Below, one piece after another: positions 17,382 to 26,112 of a stretch of 28,796 nt of DNA; positions within the stretch are counted from its first letter, which is position 1; every line of letters begins with the position of its first letter. Location: the NCBI GenBank assembly GCA_964538675.1, contig CAZIGM010000025.1, positions 1-28,796 of the forward strand, written 5' to 3'. The translations under genes and the position numbers were made by a program. This DNA comes from CAZIGM01 sp964538675 (GTDB lineage: Bacteria > Bacillota > Bacilli > Tepidibacillales > Tepidibacillaceae). Under the pieces are notes generated by a model that saw nothing but the letters and a program-made list of their open reading frames with translations, did no database searches and had not been told where the DNA came from.

Positions 17382-17885
17382 ATGAATCCAGTAGTTACAT
17401 TTAACATTGCAAACAAAGGTATTATTAAAGTCGAGTTATACACTGATGTTGCACCGATTACAGTAAACAATTTTGTTAAATTGGTGAGTGAAGGTTTTTA
17501 TAATGGACTTATATTCCATAGAGTAATCAGAGGTTTTATGCTTCAAGGTGGTGACCCTCAAGGAACAGGTATGGGCGGTTCAGAAACTCAGATTAAAGGT
17601 GAATTTAGAATAAATGGTGTTGAAAATAACTTGAAGCATACTGCAGGAGTCATTTCTATGGCGAGAGCTCAAGACCCTAATTCTGCAAGCTCTCAATTCT
17701 TTTTAATGCATCAAGATTCATCTCACCTTGATGGTTCTTATGCAGCATTTGGAAAGACACTTGAAGGTCAAGAAGTCATAGATGCAATCGCTTCAGTTCA
17801 AACAGATGGTCGTGATAAACCACTTGAGGATGTAATTATGGAAACAGTGACTATTGAATTAAACGGTTATGAAATAACAGAGTAA
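17382..17885 (+). CDS. ppiB: Cytoplasmic cyclophilin-type peptidyl-prolyl isomerase
   Basis: A 167-residue single-domain cyclophilin without signal peptide. Motifs are LIFHRVIRGFMLQGGDPQGT (catalytic-type Arg in FHR), AGVISMARAQDPNSASSQFF and YAAFGKTLEGQEVID. It catalyses cis-trans isomerisation of peptidyl-proline bonds in the cytoplasm. The site AAGGAGG lies 8 bases before the ATG. The gene ends only 3 bases before the convergent amidase gene ends, with no terminator between them, so transcripts from both sides probably run into each other. Confidence 0.93.
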   Translation: MNPVVTFNIANKGIIKVELYTDVAPITVNNFVKLVSEGFYNGLIFHRVIRGFMLQGGDPQGTGMGGSETQIKGEFRINGVENNLKHTAGVISMARAQDPNSASSQFFLMHQDSSHLDGSYAAFGKTLEGQEVIDAIASVQTDGRDKPLEDVIMETVTIELNGYEITE

Positions 17886-17888
17886 GCT

Positions 17889-19598
17889 TTATTCAGCATT
17901 AAAATATTTTATTATACCTTGGAAAATTCCTTCTGCTGCGTTTTCCAAATATTTAGTTGAATTTACCTTTAATTCATCGTGGTAATTAGATATAAAGGCT
18001 GATTCAATTATGATTGATGGGTTAGGGTTTTCTCTTATGACAAAATAGTCCCCGTGTCTAGTGTTTAAATCATTTAGAGAAATATATTTTACTAGTTCAC
18101 TATGAATTAAATTGGCGAGATTTTTGTCGTCTTTGCTATAGTAATAAGTGATAGTACCATTAAGATAATAATCTGGATTTGTGTTATGGTGGATACTGAT
18201 AAATGCATCTGCATTACTATAAATTGAAGTATCCACACGCTGTTGTAGAGAAATCTTTTTATCTGTTGTTCTTGTCATAATAACCTCAGCACCAGTCGCC
18301 TCTAACTTATTTTGTAATATTAAAGCTATGGAAAGGTTAAGTTTCTTTTCTATCGTATCAAAATTAACTCCTGTTGCCCCATAATCTTTTCCTCCATGTC
18401 CAGCATCAATTACAATAACTTTATTTTCTAATAGCTTGCTTATTCCATGATCGATATTTTTTTCAATACCTTTTGTGGATACTATCCATCCTGCGACATA
18501 AGCCTTTTTTCCATTTGGTAATAATATTTGATACCAATCACCTTCAGTTGCAATGATTGGAAACTTATCTCCATTATTTGCTATTGCCACCACAGGATAA
18601 GAAGTAGAAGGACCTTCACGTAAATTAGTACCAGGATTTAAAATGGTTACAGTCGGTTCATTTGAGACTATTTTATTAGATTCTATAACTAGCCAATTAG
18701 CAACCCAACCATTAATATCTGGATTACTTTCTAAGGTTACATGCAACCAATCACTCTGAGATTGGTCAGTGATTAGTACATCACCTTTATTAAGTTGGTT
18801 AACTATCTTATATTCTAATCCTGGTCCCTCTCTTAAATTAAGAATACTTGGTTGTACAACAACCTTTTCGTTTGCAACAGGTGACGGTTGAGATTGTTCT
18901 TCAGAAGATTTTCTATTCGTAAATTCACTTGCTATCCAACCATAGGAATTTTTATAGGTAATCTTATACCATCCTTCTTTAATATCAACAATTTCAATTT
19001 CTTCTCCCAAATATAACTTTCCAATAATGGAATCATCTGTGGAGGGTCCTTTACGAACATTCAAAATATCGGCATGTATTGTAACAATGTCAGATTGTGT
19101 TGTTATTTGTGATGTTTCTTGTGTAATTGTAACAAGCCATTTTGCAACCCATCCAGTTTTATTAGCACTTAACTGAATTTTTAACCATTCACCTTCTTCT
19201 TCTAAAAGCAGATATTTCGTTTCAGGTTGAATCTGTTCAAGGATTGAAAAGCTTGTACTTGGTCCGGTTCTTACATTTATATTTACAGAATTTGCTTCAA
19301 CAGATTTACTATTAGGTGTTAAGAGTGGTTCAACTAACCATCCTGCAACCCAACCTTCTTTATTATCTACAATTATCTTATACCAACTATTTTTCTCTTC
19401 ACTAAAAGAATACACTTCATCTTTATGTATATTAGTTAAAATACTGTAATCTAAACTAGGACCTGATCTAACATTTAGATTATCAACTTTAATTATAACT
19501 GTATCATTACTTGCCTTTATGACTGACGGTTGTACTATTATACTAAATATAAAAAGGACGAATAATAATTTAATTGTTAATTTTCTTACGCTTTGCAC
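17889..19598 (-). CDS. N-acetylmuramoyl-L-alanine amidase with five SH3b domains
   Basis: A 569-residue secreted protein with a signal peptide (about 1-30, core LLFVLFIFSIIVQPSV). Five bacterial SH3 repeats follow, each with the pattern LNVR-GPS...W-----GWVA-WLV. The catalytic Amidase_3 domain occupies about 390-569. Active-site features are VIDAGHGG (about 394-401), the glutamate in IEKKLNL, SIHHN (about 467-471) and the catalytic Glu of IIIESAF (about 530). It cleaves the amide bond between MurNAc and the stem peptide. The position matches Bacillus yrvJ, between dtd and hisS. The start is GTG at 19598 with AAAGGAT upstream. Orientation is opposite to all neighbours. Confidence 0.93.
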   Translation of the reverse strand: MQSVRKLTIKLLFVLFIFSIIVQPSVIKASNDTVIIKVDNLNVRSGPSLDYSILTNIHKDEVYSFSEEKNSWYKIIVDNKEGWVAGWLVEPLLTPNSKSVEANSVNINVRTGPSTSFSILEQIQPETKYLLLEEEGEWLKIQLSANKTGWVAKWLVTITQETSQITTQSDIVTIHADILNVRKGPSTDDSIIGKLYLGEEIEIVDIKEGWYKITYKNSYGWIASEFTNRKSSEEQSQPSPVANEKVVVQPSILNLREGPGLEYKIVNQLNKGDVLITDQSQSDWLHVTLESNPDINGWVANWLVIESNKIVSNEPTVTILNPGTNLREGPSTSYPVVAIANNGDKFPIIATEGDWYQILLPNGKKAYVAGWIVSTKGIEKNIDHGISKLLENKVIVIDAGHGGKDYGATGVNFDTIEKKLNLSIALILQNKLEATGAEVIMTRTTDKKISLQQRVDTSIYSNADAFISIHHNTNPDYYLNGTITYYYSKDDKNLANLIHSELVKYISLNDLNTRHGDYFVIRENPNPSIIIESAFISNYHDELKVNSTKYLENAAEGIFQGIIKYFNAE

Positions 19599-19754
19599 TA
19601 AAAATCAATCCTTTCTATAGGTGTCATAAAATAATTCTCTTTCTTCTTACTAATTCCTTTAAAAAATATAAAAATACATCGAAGTTTTTAATCTTGAGTA
19701 AATGATATATTACTTGGGAAAAATGAAAACAACATGAGAAAAAAGGAGAATATT

Positions 19755-19916
19755 ATGCATCAGTCGAAAAAAGAAATACTGACAAAACTTTGGGGTAAAA
19801 AAATTTCTTTTGATATTAACGATAATTTAGATAAAGGAGAATTTATCGAAAACACTTTACTATTAACTGAGTTAGATAACTGTCCTATTTCTAATAATAT
19901 AAAGAAGATTAGGTGA
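19755..19916 (+). CDS. Small protein of unknown function upstream of hemZ
   Basis: A 53-codon open frame with the site AAAAAGGAG six to seven bases before ATG 19755; a longer in-frame start at 19734 has no such site. The product is soluble, lysine-rich at both ends, with an acidic middle (DINDNLDKGEFIEN) and no membrane helix, signal peptide or metal motif that I can see. It ends 18 bases before hemZ, so the two are probably co-transcribed and perhaps translationally linked. I do not recognise the family. The strong ribosome binding site and spacing are the main reasons to believe it is a gene. Confidence 0.6.
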   Translation: MHQSKKEILTKLWGKKISFDINDNLDKGEFIENTLLLTELDNCPISNNIKKIR

Positions 19917-19934
19917 AATGTATAGGGGGAGAAA

Positions 19935-21446
19935 ATGAAATTATTAATTCTTGGGGAGCATGAGGATTATAAAAGACAAATTGAGTTAATCTGTAAATTA
20001 TTTATAGAAGAAAATGATGAACTATTTTTTATAAATAAAGATTTAATAAGTGATGAAACAGATCAAATTATGATAGATTTACAATATTCTTGTTATGATG
20101 AAAAAGTTATTGTTATTTGTAAGGCTAGCTTAAATAAAAAAAGCTATTACTTTTCTTATAATCGATATTTTAAAGAGACTGGTATAATTTTTAAAAATAA
20201 AATAATAAGCAAAGGTATTTCAATTGTATTATTAAAGACTTTAGAAGAAATAACGGGTAAGAAACAAGGATGGGGAATCTTGACAGGTATTCGTCCTGTT
20301 AAACTCTATCACAAATTATACAGACAAACTAAATCACATGATATAGTACATAAAGAATTGCGAGAAAATTATTTATTAAAAGAAGATAAAATAACTTTAA
20401 TGAATCAAATTGTCGATAAGCAATTAGAGATATTACCAGATTTATATAAAAAATATCAGGAAGTTAGTATCTATATAGGAATACCCTTTTGTCCAACTAG
20501 ATGTGTCTATTGTACATTTCCTGCATATGCAATAAACAGAAAAGACAAATCAATTGAGGGGTTTATTAGTGCATTACTGATTGAGATTGATATACTTGGT
20601 AAGTGGCTGAGAGAATCCAGACTTAAGGTAACGACAATATACTTTGGAGGAGGGACACCTACTAGTCTTGAAGCAAAAGAGATAGATCAAATTTTTTGTC
20701 ATCTTTCTAATTATATTGATTTAAATTTGGTAGAAGAAATTACTATAGAGGCTGGTAGACCAGATACTATTACAGTGGAAAAGTTGGATATAATGAATAA
20801 GTGGAGAGTAGACAGAATAAGCATAAATCCACAAACATTTACACAAAAAACCTTAGATTTAATAGGAAGGAATCATGCTGCTAATGAGGTTAATGAAAAA
20901 TACATTTTAGCAAGACAAAAGGGCATTAACAATATAAATATGGATTTAATAATTGGTTTACCAGAAGAAAGAATTGAAGATATAGAGAATACCTTATTAA
21001 ATGTTGCTAAGTTAAGTCCTGATTCTTTAACAATACATACAATGGCATTTAAGACAGCATCTAATCTAGTTAAGAATAAAAAAGATTATTCTATTACTGA
21101 AAGAGAAGAGATTAACAAAATGATGAATTTTGCTCGTGATTGGGCAAAGGACCATAAGTATCATCCATATTATTTATATCGGCAAAAAAATATATTAGGT
21201 AATCTAGAAAATATAGGATATAGTAAGTCAGGAAAGGAAAGTTTGTATAATATCTTAATGATGGAAGAAAAACAGACCATAGTTGCGCTAGGCTGTGGAG
21301 CAGTTAGCAAATTAATTACTACAAATACAGATCAGGTTATGCGTGTACCTAATCCAAAGGATTGGAAGACATATATTGAAAATGTAGAAAAATTAGCAAT
21401 GAATAAGATTACTAAATTAGACGAAATATTTACAGAGTATTCTTGA
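19935..21446 (+). CDS. hemZ: HemZ-type radical SAM protein, coproporphyrinogen dehydrogenase-like
   Basis: A 503-residue protein. An N-terminal region (about 1-150) specific to HemZ precedes a radical-SAM barrel with the cluster motif C186-PTR-C190-VY-C193. The barrel also has FGGGTPTS (about 237-244) and ISINPQTF (about 292-299), followed by LIIGLPEERIEDIENTL. Such proteins are annotated as anaerobic coproporphyrinogen III dehydrogenases, but for HemZ this activity has not been firmly shown, and HemN-like proteins include heme chaperones and methylases. AGGGGGAG precedes the ATG. hemZ directly before hisS is a common clostridial order. The stop codon overlaps the -35 element of the hisS promoter. 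Confidence 0.88.
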   Translation: MKLLILGEHEDYKRQIELICKLFIEENDELFFINKDLISDETDQIMIDLQYSCYDEKVIVICKASLNKKSYYFSYNRYFKETGIIFKNKIISKGISIVLLKTLEEITGKKQGWGILTGIRPVKLYHKLYRQTKSHDIVHKELRENYLLKEDKITLMNQIVDKQLEILPDLYKKYQEVSIYIGIPFCPTRCVYCTFPAYAINRKDKSIEGFISALLIEIDILGKWLRESRLKVTTIYFGGGTPTSLEAKEIDQIFCHLSNYIDLNLVEEITIEAGRPDTITVEKLDIMNKWRVDRISINPQTFTQKTLDLIGRNHAANEVNEKYILARQKGINNINMDLIIGLPEERIEDIENTLLNVAKLSPDSLTIHTMAFKTASNLVKNKKDYSITEREEINKMMNFARDWAKDHKYHPYYLYRQKNILGNLENIGYSKSGKESLYNILMMEEKQTIVALGCGAVSKLITTNTDQVMRVPNPKDWKTYIENVEKLAMNKITKLDEIFTEYS

Positions 21447-21471
21447 CATTCTTAATTAAGCAAAGTATGAT
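21443..21471 (+). promoter_or_regulatory. Sigma-A-type promoter of the hisS-aspS operon
   Basis: TTGACA (21443-21448), a 17-base spacer and TATGAT (21466-21471) form a near-consensus promoter. The first T bases overlap the hemZ stop codon TGA at 21444-21446. The predicted start of transcription near 21478 fits the length of the T-box leader that follows. Confidence 0.85.
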
Positions 21472-21477
21472 AAATAA

Positions 21478-21786
21478 CAATATACAAATGTTATAATTGT
21501 TCAGAATTGAATATTATGATCCATTGAAGAAAAAAAGTATTTAAGAAACGGATGGCAAGAGAGGAAATGAATTAAGCTGAAATCATTTCTCTATTACGTC
21601 TTAAAGAAAGACATTTCTGAGGACACTTGGTGAAAGGGCTTCTAAGTAACTAAGTAGCGCATTTAGGCGTTAGCTTATATTAAGTGGGATTTATATCCAA
21701 TTAGGGTGGTACCACGGGTGGTAAGTTATATCTCTCGTCCCTGATGTTCTGTTCTTAACAGCATCAGTATACGAGAGATTTTTTAT
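21478..21786 (+). promoter_or_regulatory. T-box riboswitch leader of hisS-aspS
   Basis: The diagnostic T-box AGGGTGGTACCACG lies at 21703-21716. A terminator hairpin (ATCTCTCGT / ACGAGAGAT plus T-run) follows at 21730-21786. Upstream is a long stem-I region, including GAAATGA / TCATTTC. T-box leaders sense uncharged tRNA through a specifier codon and prevent termination when the matching amino acid is short. The likely specifier region is GGACACTTGG at 21621-21630. It contains CAC (His, 21624-21626) and, one frame away, GAC (Asp, 21622-21624), matching both genes downstream. I could not prove the full stem-I fold by eye. Confidence 0.92.
21730..21786 (+). terminator. T-box-controlled terminator
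   Basis: An outer stem (ATCTCTCGT with ACGAGAGAT) and inner stem (CTGATG with CATCAG) are followed by TTTTTTATT. The antiterminator would form from the T-box at 21703-21716 and adjacent sequence when uncharged tRNA binds. Confidence 0.9.
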
Positions 21787-21896
21787 TATTTTAAAGGATT
21801 ATTTTGAGAAACAATTAATATATAGGATAAAGCAGTACCTATATAGATATTAAAAATTAGAATTTATCCAGTGTTTAGTATAAGGAGGTAAATAAA

Positions 21897-23162
21897 ATGC
21901 AATTTCATATTCCGAGAGGCACAGCAGATATTTTGCCGGGGGAATCAGAGCTTTGGAGTTATATAAAATCTATATCAGAGGATGTATTTAAACGCTTTAA
22001 TTATAAAGAGATTAGCACACCAATATTTGAACATACAGAACTTTTTCAAAGAGGCGTTGGAGAAACAACTGATATTGTTGAGAAGGAAATGTATACATTT
22101 TTGGACAAGGGCAAAAGAAGTATAACCTTACGTCCAGAGGGTACAGCATCGATTGTGCGAGCATATGTGGAGAATAAATTATATGCAAGTCCAGATTTAG
22201 TGAAGCTATATTATGTAGGACCAATGTTTCGTTATGAAAGGCCACAATCAGGAAGATCACGTCAATTCACACAAATTGGAGTAGAAGCATTTGGAAGCAA
22301 TGATCCTAGTTTGGATGCTGAAATTATTTCCTTGGCAATGCAACAATTCGATGAGATGGGTTTACATGACACTCGATTAGAGTTAAATAGTGTCGGATGT
22401 AATAATTGTCGCCCAGTTCATAGAGAACAATTGATAAATCATTTAGTTGGAGTTAATGATCAGTTATGTGATGATTGTCAAAAAAGATTAGATCGTAATC
22501 CAATGCGTATTTTAGATTGCAAAAATGAGACCTGTCAAAAATTGACTTTAGATGCTCCTACTATGACACAATTTTTATGTGAAGAGTGTCTTTCTCATTA
22601 TGATGATGTAAAGCAAAACCTTGATAGAATTGGCATTAAATATGTTGAAAATCCAAGACTAGTAAGAGGTTTAGATTATTATACGCAAACGGCCTTTGAA
22701 ATAATGTCAGAAGGAAAAGGGGAAGTTGAGGGAGGAACACTATGCGGTGGTGGCCGTTATAATGGGTTGGTAAAGGAATTTGGTGGTAATGATATGCCAG
22801 GTATAGGATATGCCTTTTCAATAGAAAGAATAATTGCTTTAAAGACGAAGGAAATTGAATTTGGAATAGATAAAGGGTTAGATGTATATCTTATTGCTTT
22901 AGGAGAAGATGCAAAATCAATAGGTGTAAAAATTATTAATGAGTTACGTAAAAACAAAATTTCTGCTGAAATCGACTATTTAAATCGAAAAATGAAAGCT
23001 CAGATGAAGGCGGCAGATCGGTTAAATGTAAAGAATGTAATTATTATTGGTGATGATGAAATAGCTAGTAATAAAGCAATCATCAGAGATATGGCGACTG
23101 GGGTTCAAGAAGAGTTAAAGCTAGATAGTCTTGTTAAAGAAATTAGACAAAAATTATTATAA
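21897..23162 (+). CDS. hisS: Histidyl-tRNA synthetase
   Basis: A 421-residue class II synthetase of normal bacterial length. It starts with the family pattern IPRGTADILPGES. Motif 2 is FRYERPQSGRSRQFTQIG (about 110-127), and the histidine-specific signatures are RGLDYYTQTAFE (about 257-268) and LCGGGRYNGLVKEFGG (about 281-296). A C-terminal anticodon-binding domain spans about 325-420. An insertion domain carries cysteine pairs at about 168/171, 191/194 and 228/231, which may bind zinc. The site AAGGAGG precedes the ATG. Control is through the T-box leader at 21478-21786, and aspS follows after 41 bases. Confidence 0.97.
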   Translation: MQFHIPRGTADILPGESELWSYIKSISEDVFKRFNYKEISTPIFEHTELFQRGVGETTDIVEKEMYTFLDKGKRSITLRPEGTASIVRAYVENKLYASPDLVKLYYVGPMFRYERPQSGRSRQFTQIGVEAFGSNDPSLDAEIISLAMQQFDEMGLHDTRLELNSVGCNNCRPVHREQLINHLVGVNDQLCDDCQKRLDRNPMRILDCKNETCQKLTLDAPTMTQFLCEECLSHYDDVKQNLDRIGIKYVENPRLVRGLDYYTQTAFEIMSEGKGEVEGGTLCGGGRYNGLVKEFGGNDMPGIGYAFSIERIIALKTKEIEFGIDKGLDVYLIALGEDAKSIGVKIINELRKNKISAEIDYLNRKMKAQMKAADRLNVKNVIIIGDDEIASNKAIIRDMATGVQEELKLDSLVKEIRQKLL

Positions 23163-23203
23163 TTTTTCAGATATTATATTTGTTTCAGGGAGGAAAAGCA
23201 AAA

Positions 23204-24994
23204 ATGGAATTACAAAGAACACACCATTGTGGTGTGCTAAGAAAAAAGAATATTAATGAAGAAGTTGTGTTATCAGGTTGGGTACAAAAAAGAAGGGACC
23301 TTGGTGGAGTAATATTTATTGATTTAAGAGATAGAAGTGGAATTATACAATTAGTAATAAATCCAGAAAAATCTGAAGAGGCTCATAAAATCGCGAATAA
23401 ATTAAGAAGTGAATATGTCATTTCCGCTAAAGGCATCGTTATTGCGAGGGACGATATAACAATCAATCCTAATTTTGAAACAGGAGATCTTGAGATTGAA
23501 GTAAGTGAATTAAAATTAATAAATGAAGCAAAAAATCCGCCTTTCTTTATTAAGGATGATATAGAGATTGATGAAACTTTACGTTTAAAGTATAGATATT
23601 TGGATTTAAGGCGAGATGAAATGAAAAATATATTTATATTACGGCATAAGGTTTCAAGCTATTTGCGCAATTTTTTAAACAAACACGATTTTTTAGATAT
23701 TGAAACACCTATATTAACTAAGAGTACACCTGAGGGTGCACGTGATTATCTTGTGGCTAGTAGAAAACATACTGGACATTTCTTTGCTTTACCTCAATCA
23801 CCGCAATTATTTAAACAATTATTGATGGTTTCAGGGTTTGAGAGATATTATCAAATAACGCGATGCTTTAGAGATGAAGATTTACGTGCAGACCGTCAGC
23901 CAGAATTCACGCAACTAGATATAGAGATGTCCTTTTTACCTTTAAAGGAATTCCATGATTTGATGGAAGAAATGATGGTTGGTGTATTTAAAGAAACTAT
24001 TGGTTATGAAGTAGAAAAACCTTTTACAAGGATGACTTACCAAGAAGCAATGGATCGCTTCGGTTCAGATAAACCTGATATACGTTTTGGATTAGAATTA
24101 AAGGACATTTCTGAAGTAGTAAAGGATAGTGTTTTCAATGTATTTAAGAATGCTATTAAATATGGGGGTCAAGTAAGGGGTATTAATGCAAAAGGATGTG
24201 CTACGTACAGTAGAAAAGATATAGATAATTTGATGGGATTTGTAGCAAGTTATGGAGCTAAAGGATTAGCATGGATTTCCTTGCAAGAAAATGAGTTAAA
24301 AGGTCCTATTGCTAAAATGTTAACGGAGGAAGAAATTGAGCAGATTAAGAATATAATGGGTGCAGAATCAGGCGATTTATTACTTTTCGTAGCAGATAAG
24401 AAAAAAGTAGTTGCTGATGCTTTAGGTAATTTAAGATTAGAATTAGGTAAAAAATTAAATCTCATACCTGACAATGTATTTAAATTTGTCTGGGTAACTG
24501 ATTTTCCTTTATTAACATATGATGAAGAAGAAAATAGATTTGTAGCTGAGCATCATCCATTTACGATGCCTAATAAAGAAGATATTTCATTACTAGATAC
24601 TGATCCAGGTAAGGTAAGAGCACAAGCCTATGATCTGGTTCTTAACGGTTATGAATTGGGTGGCGGAAGCATGAGAATATATCAACAGGATATTCAAGAG
24701 AAAATGTTTAAAGCATTGGGTTTTACAAAAGATGAAACTTGGGAGAAATTCGGGTTTTTATTGGAGGCATTTGAATACGGTACGCCACCACATGGTGGAA
24801 TTGCCTTTGGGCTCGATAGATTAGTTATGATATTAGCAAATAGAGATAATTTGAGGGATACAATTGCATTTCCTAAGACTACAAATGCAAATTGCTTATT
24901 GACAGGTGCGCCTACTATGATTGACAAAAAACAGTTAAAAGAATTGCATCTTGAAATTGGGAAAAGCAATAAAATAGAGAAACCAACGGTTTAA
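23204..24994 (+). CDS. aspS: Aspartyl-tRNA synthetase
   Basis: A 596-residue bacterial-type AspRS. An N-terminal OB-fold anticodon domain (VVLSGWVQKRRDLGGVIFID) leads to the class II core with RCFRDEDLRADRQPEFTQLD (motif 2, about 217-236), the bacterial GAD insertion domain (about 290-420) and motif 3 FGLDRL (about 532). I placed the start at ATG 23204 because GGGAGG lies about 10 bases before it; the frame extends to a TTG at 23180 without a ribosome binding site. It is co-transcribed with hisS. Whether it also charges tRNA-Asn depends on a GatCAB amidotransferase elsewhere in the genome. Confidence 0.96.
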   Translation: MELQRTHHCGVLRKKNINEEVVLSGWVQKRRDLGGVIFIDLRDRSGIIQLVINPEKSEEAHKIANKLRSEYVISAKGIVIARDDITINPNFETGDLEIEVSELKLINEAKNPPFFIKDDIEIDETLRLKYRYLDLRRDEMKNIFILRHKVSSYLRNFLNKHDFLDIETPILTKSTPEGARDYLVASRKHTGHFFALPQSPQLFKQLLMVSGFERYYQITRCFRDEDLRADRQPEFTQLDIEMSFLPLKEFHDLMEEMMVGVFKETIGYEVEKPFTRMTYQEAMDRFGSDKPDIRFGLELKDISEVVKDSVFNVFKNAIKYGGQVRGINAKGCATYSRKDIDNLMGFVASYGAKGLAWISLQENELKGPIAKMLTEEEIEQIKNIMGAESGDLLLFVADKKKVVADALGNLRLELGKKLNLIPDNVFKFVWVTDFPLLTYDEEENRFVAEHHPFTMPNKEDISLLDTDPGKVRAQAYDLVLNGYELGGGSMRIYQQDIQEKMFKALGFTKDETWEKFGFLLEAFEYGTPPHGGIAFGLDRLVMILANRDNLRDTIAFPKTTNANCLLTGAPTMIDKKQLKELHLEIGKSNKIEKPTV

Positions 24995-25074
24995 AATATA
25001 ATTTAGATATGTTTGGAAAATTTCCAGAAAAGTTTTCTTGATTTTAAATTCGTCTTTATGATAACATGAATATG

Positions 25075-25272
25075 AAAAGTAAGAGCCCTAAGTTGTTCGT
25101 GATTACCGATTAGTTTTGATCCAACACTTTATTTTAGGGAATTCGCGTTCTTAAGTGAATATGATGCCATTCTTTATTTTCTAACAATGGAACAATGAAG
25201 CTTAAGACAGGACACCCACCTGCTTGAGCAGGTTCAAAACAAAGGAACCACGGCATTCATGGGGCTCTTATA
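25075..25272 (+). ncRNA. ssrS: 6S RNA (SsrS / BsrA type)
   Basis: A stretch of about 195 bases shows 6S architecture. The closing stem AAGAGCCC (25081-25088) pairs perfectly with GGGCTCTT (25262-25269). The 5' part reads CCTAAGTTGTTCGTGATTACC and the 3' part AAAGGAACCACGGCATTCAT. A terminal-side helix has ACCTGCTTGAGCAGGT (25219-25234). 6S RNA mimics an open promoter and holds the housekeeping RNA polymerase in stationary phase. In Bacillus the 6S-1 gene also lies directly after aspS and before the tcdA homologue, which supports the call. A TATGAT at 25057-25062 may be the -10 element; exact ends are approximate. Confidence 0.88.
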
Positions 25273-25314
25273 ATTTGAATATTGATTTACATTCAATTGA
25301 ATCTATGATAGTAC

Positions 25315-25345
25315 AACCCTTAAGAATTAACTTAAGGGTTTAATT
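25315..25345 (+). terminator. Possible terminator after 6S RNA
   Basis: AACCCTTAAG pairs perfectly over 10 bp with CTTAAGGGTT around a 6-base loop, followed by TAATTA. The T-tract is short. It lies between 6S RNA and the convergent membrane-protein gene and could serve either. Confidence 0.6.
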
Positions 25346-25979
25346 ATGCATCAATTGATGTGTGCTCGGATTTGATTGTTTTTGAAAATCCATACGCATA
25401 ACTTAAGCTCATAAAAAAGAGTACTGGAGCAAGAATAGTAAAGATAATATCTGATGAAAGAATAGGTGAACCTAGCTTTAAGAAAGCTAAGGATATTCCA
25501 CCTACACTAATTAGTAGTCCACCCACAGAAACAAAAATAAACGAACGTGAATTTACATCTTTTCTGCTAACATATATAGGCATTAATAGTATAACAGCTG
25601 CAGCAATGCTGTGAATGGAAGCTAAACTTATTGTACGTAACAATTCAGGTCCAATAACTTGTGTAATTGAAATTAAGACTAGACCTATAATAGCAAAGAT
25701 AAGATAGTATTTTTCATATTTATTTGCATATTCAGAAATAAGACCTAAAGATAACGAAATAGGTATTAAAGCTGCTACCACAACTACCAATGGGTTTGAT
25801 AGGATAGAGTAGCTAAGAATAATGAGAAGTAATCCAGATACCAACAAGACTGTAAAAGAAATCATGTAATAAACATTATTTATTCCGCCTTTAGTGGTAT
25901 ATCTTTTGTAAAAAGTATAAATTAAGTAGATTGCAATTAATCCTGTAATCAATAGAGTAATTTGATCAAACAACGTCAT
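25344..25979 (-). CDS. Seven-helix membrane protein of unknown function
   Basis: A 211-residue protein with seven predicted membrane helices (about 7-24, 37-60, 62-82, 91-110, 116-136, 145-166, 177-197) and short loops. I do not recognise the family and see no catalytic or metal-binding pattern. The only notable charged stretch is a loop at about 83-90 (EYANKYEK). The site AGGAGG lies before the ATG. It is divergent from tcdA and convergent with 6S RNA, and the Bacillus segment has no equivalent that I recall here. A possible minus-strand promoter is TTGAAA at 26044-26049 and TATACG at 26021-26026 with a 17-base spacer. It is a real gene by composition and ribosome binding site. Confidence 0.82.
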   Translation of the reverse strand: MTLFDQITLLITGLIAIYLIYTFYKRYTTKGGINNVYYMISFTVLLVSGLLLIILSYSILSNPLVVVVAALIPISLSLGLISEYANKYEKYYLIFAIIGLVLISITQVIGPELLRTISLASIHSIAAAVILLMPIYVSRKDVNSRSFIFVSVGGLLISVGGISLAFLKLGSPILSSDIIFTILAPVLFFMSLSYAYGFSKTIKSEHTSIDA

Positions 25980-26112
25980 AATTAAAACCTCCTAATTAAT
26001 TTTATTACTAACATATAATACGTATATATTAGTCTCTTAATAATTTCAACATTGGATTTATACATACCTTTATTTTAAGTAAGAAAATATATTGTTTTTG
26101 AAAGGTGATACA

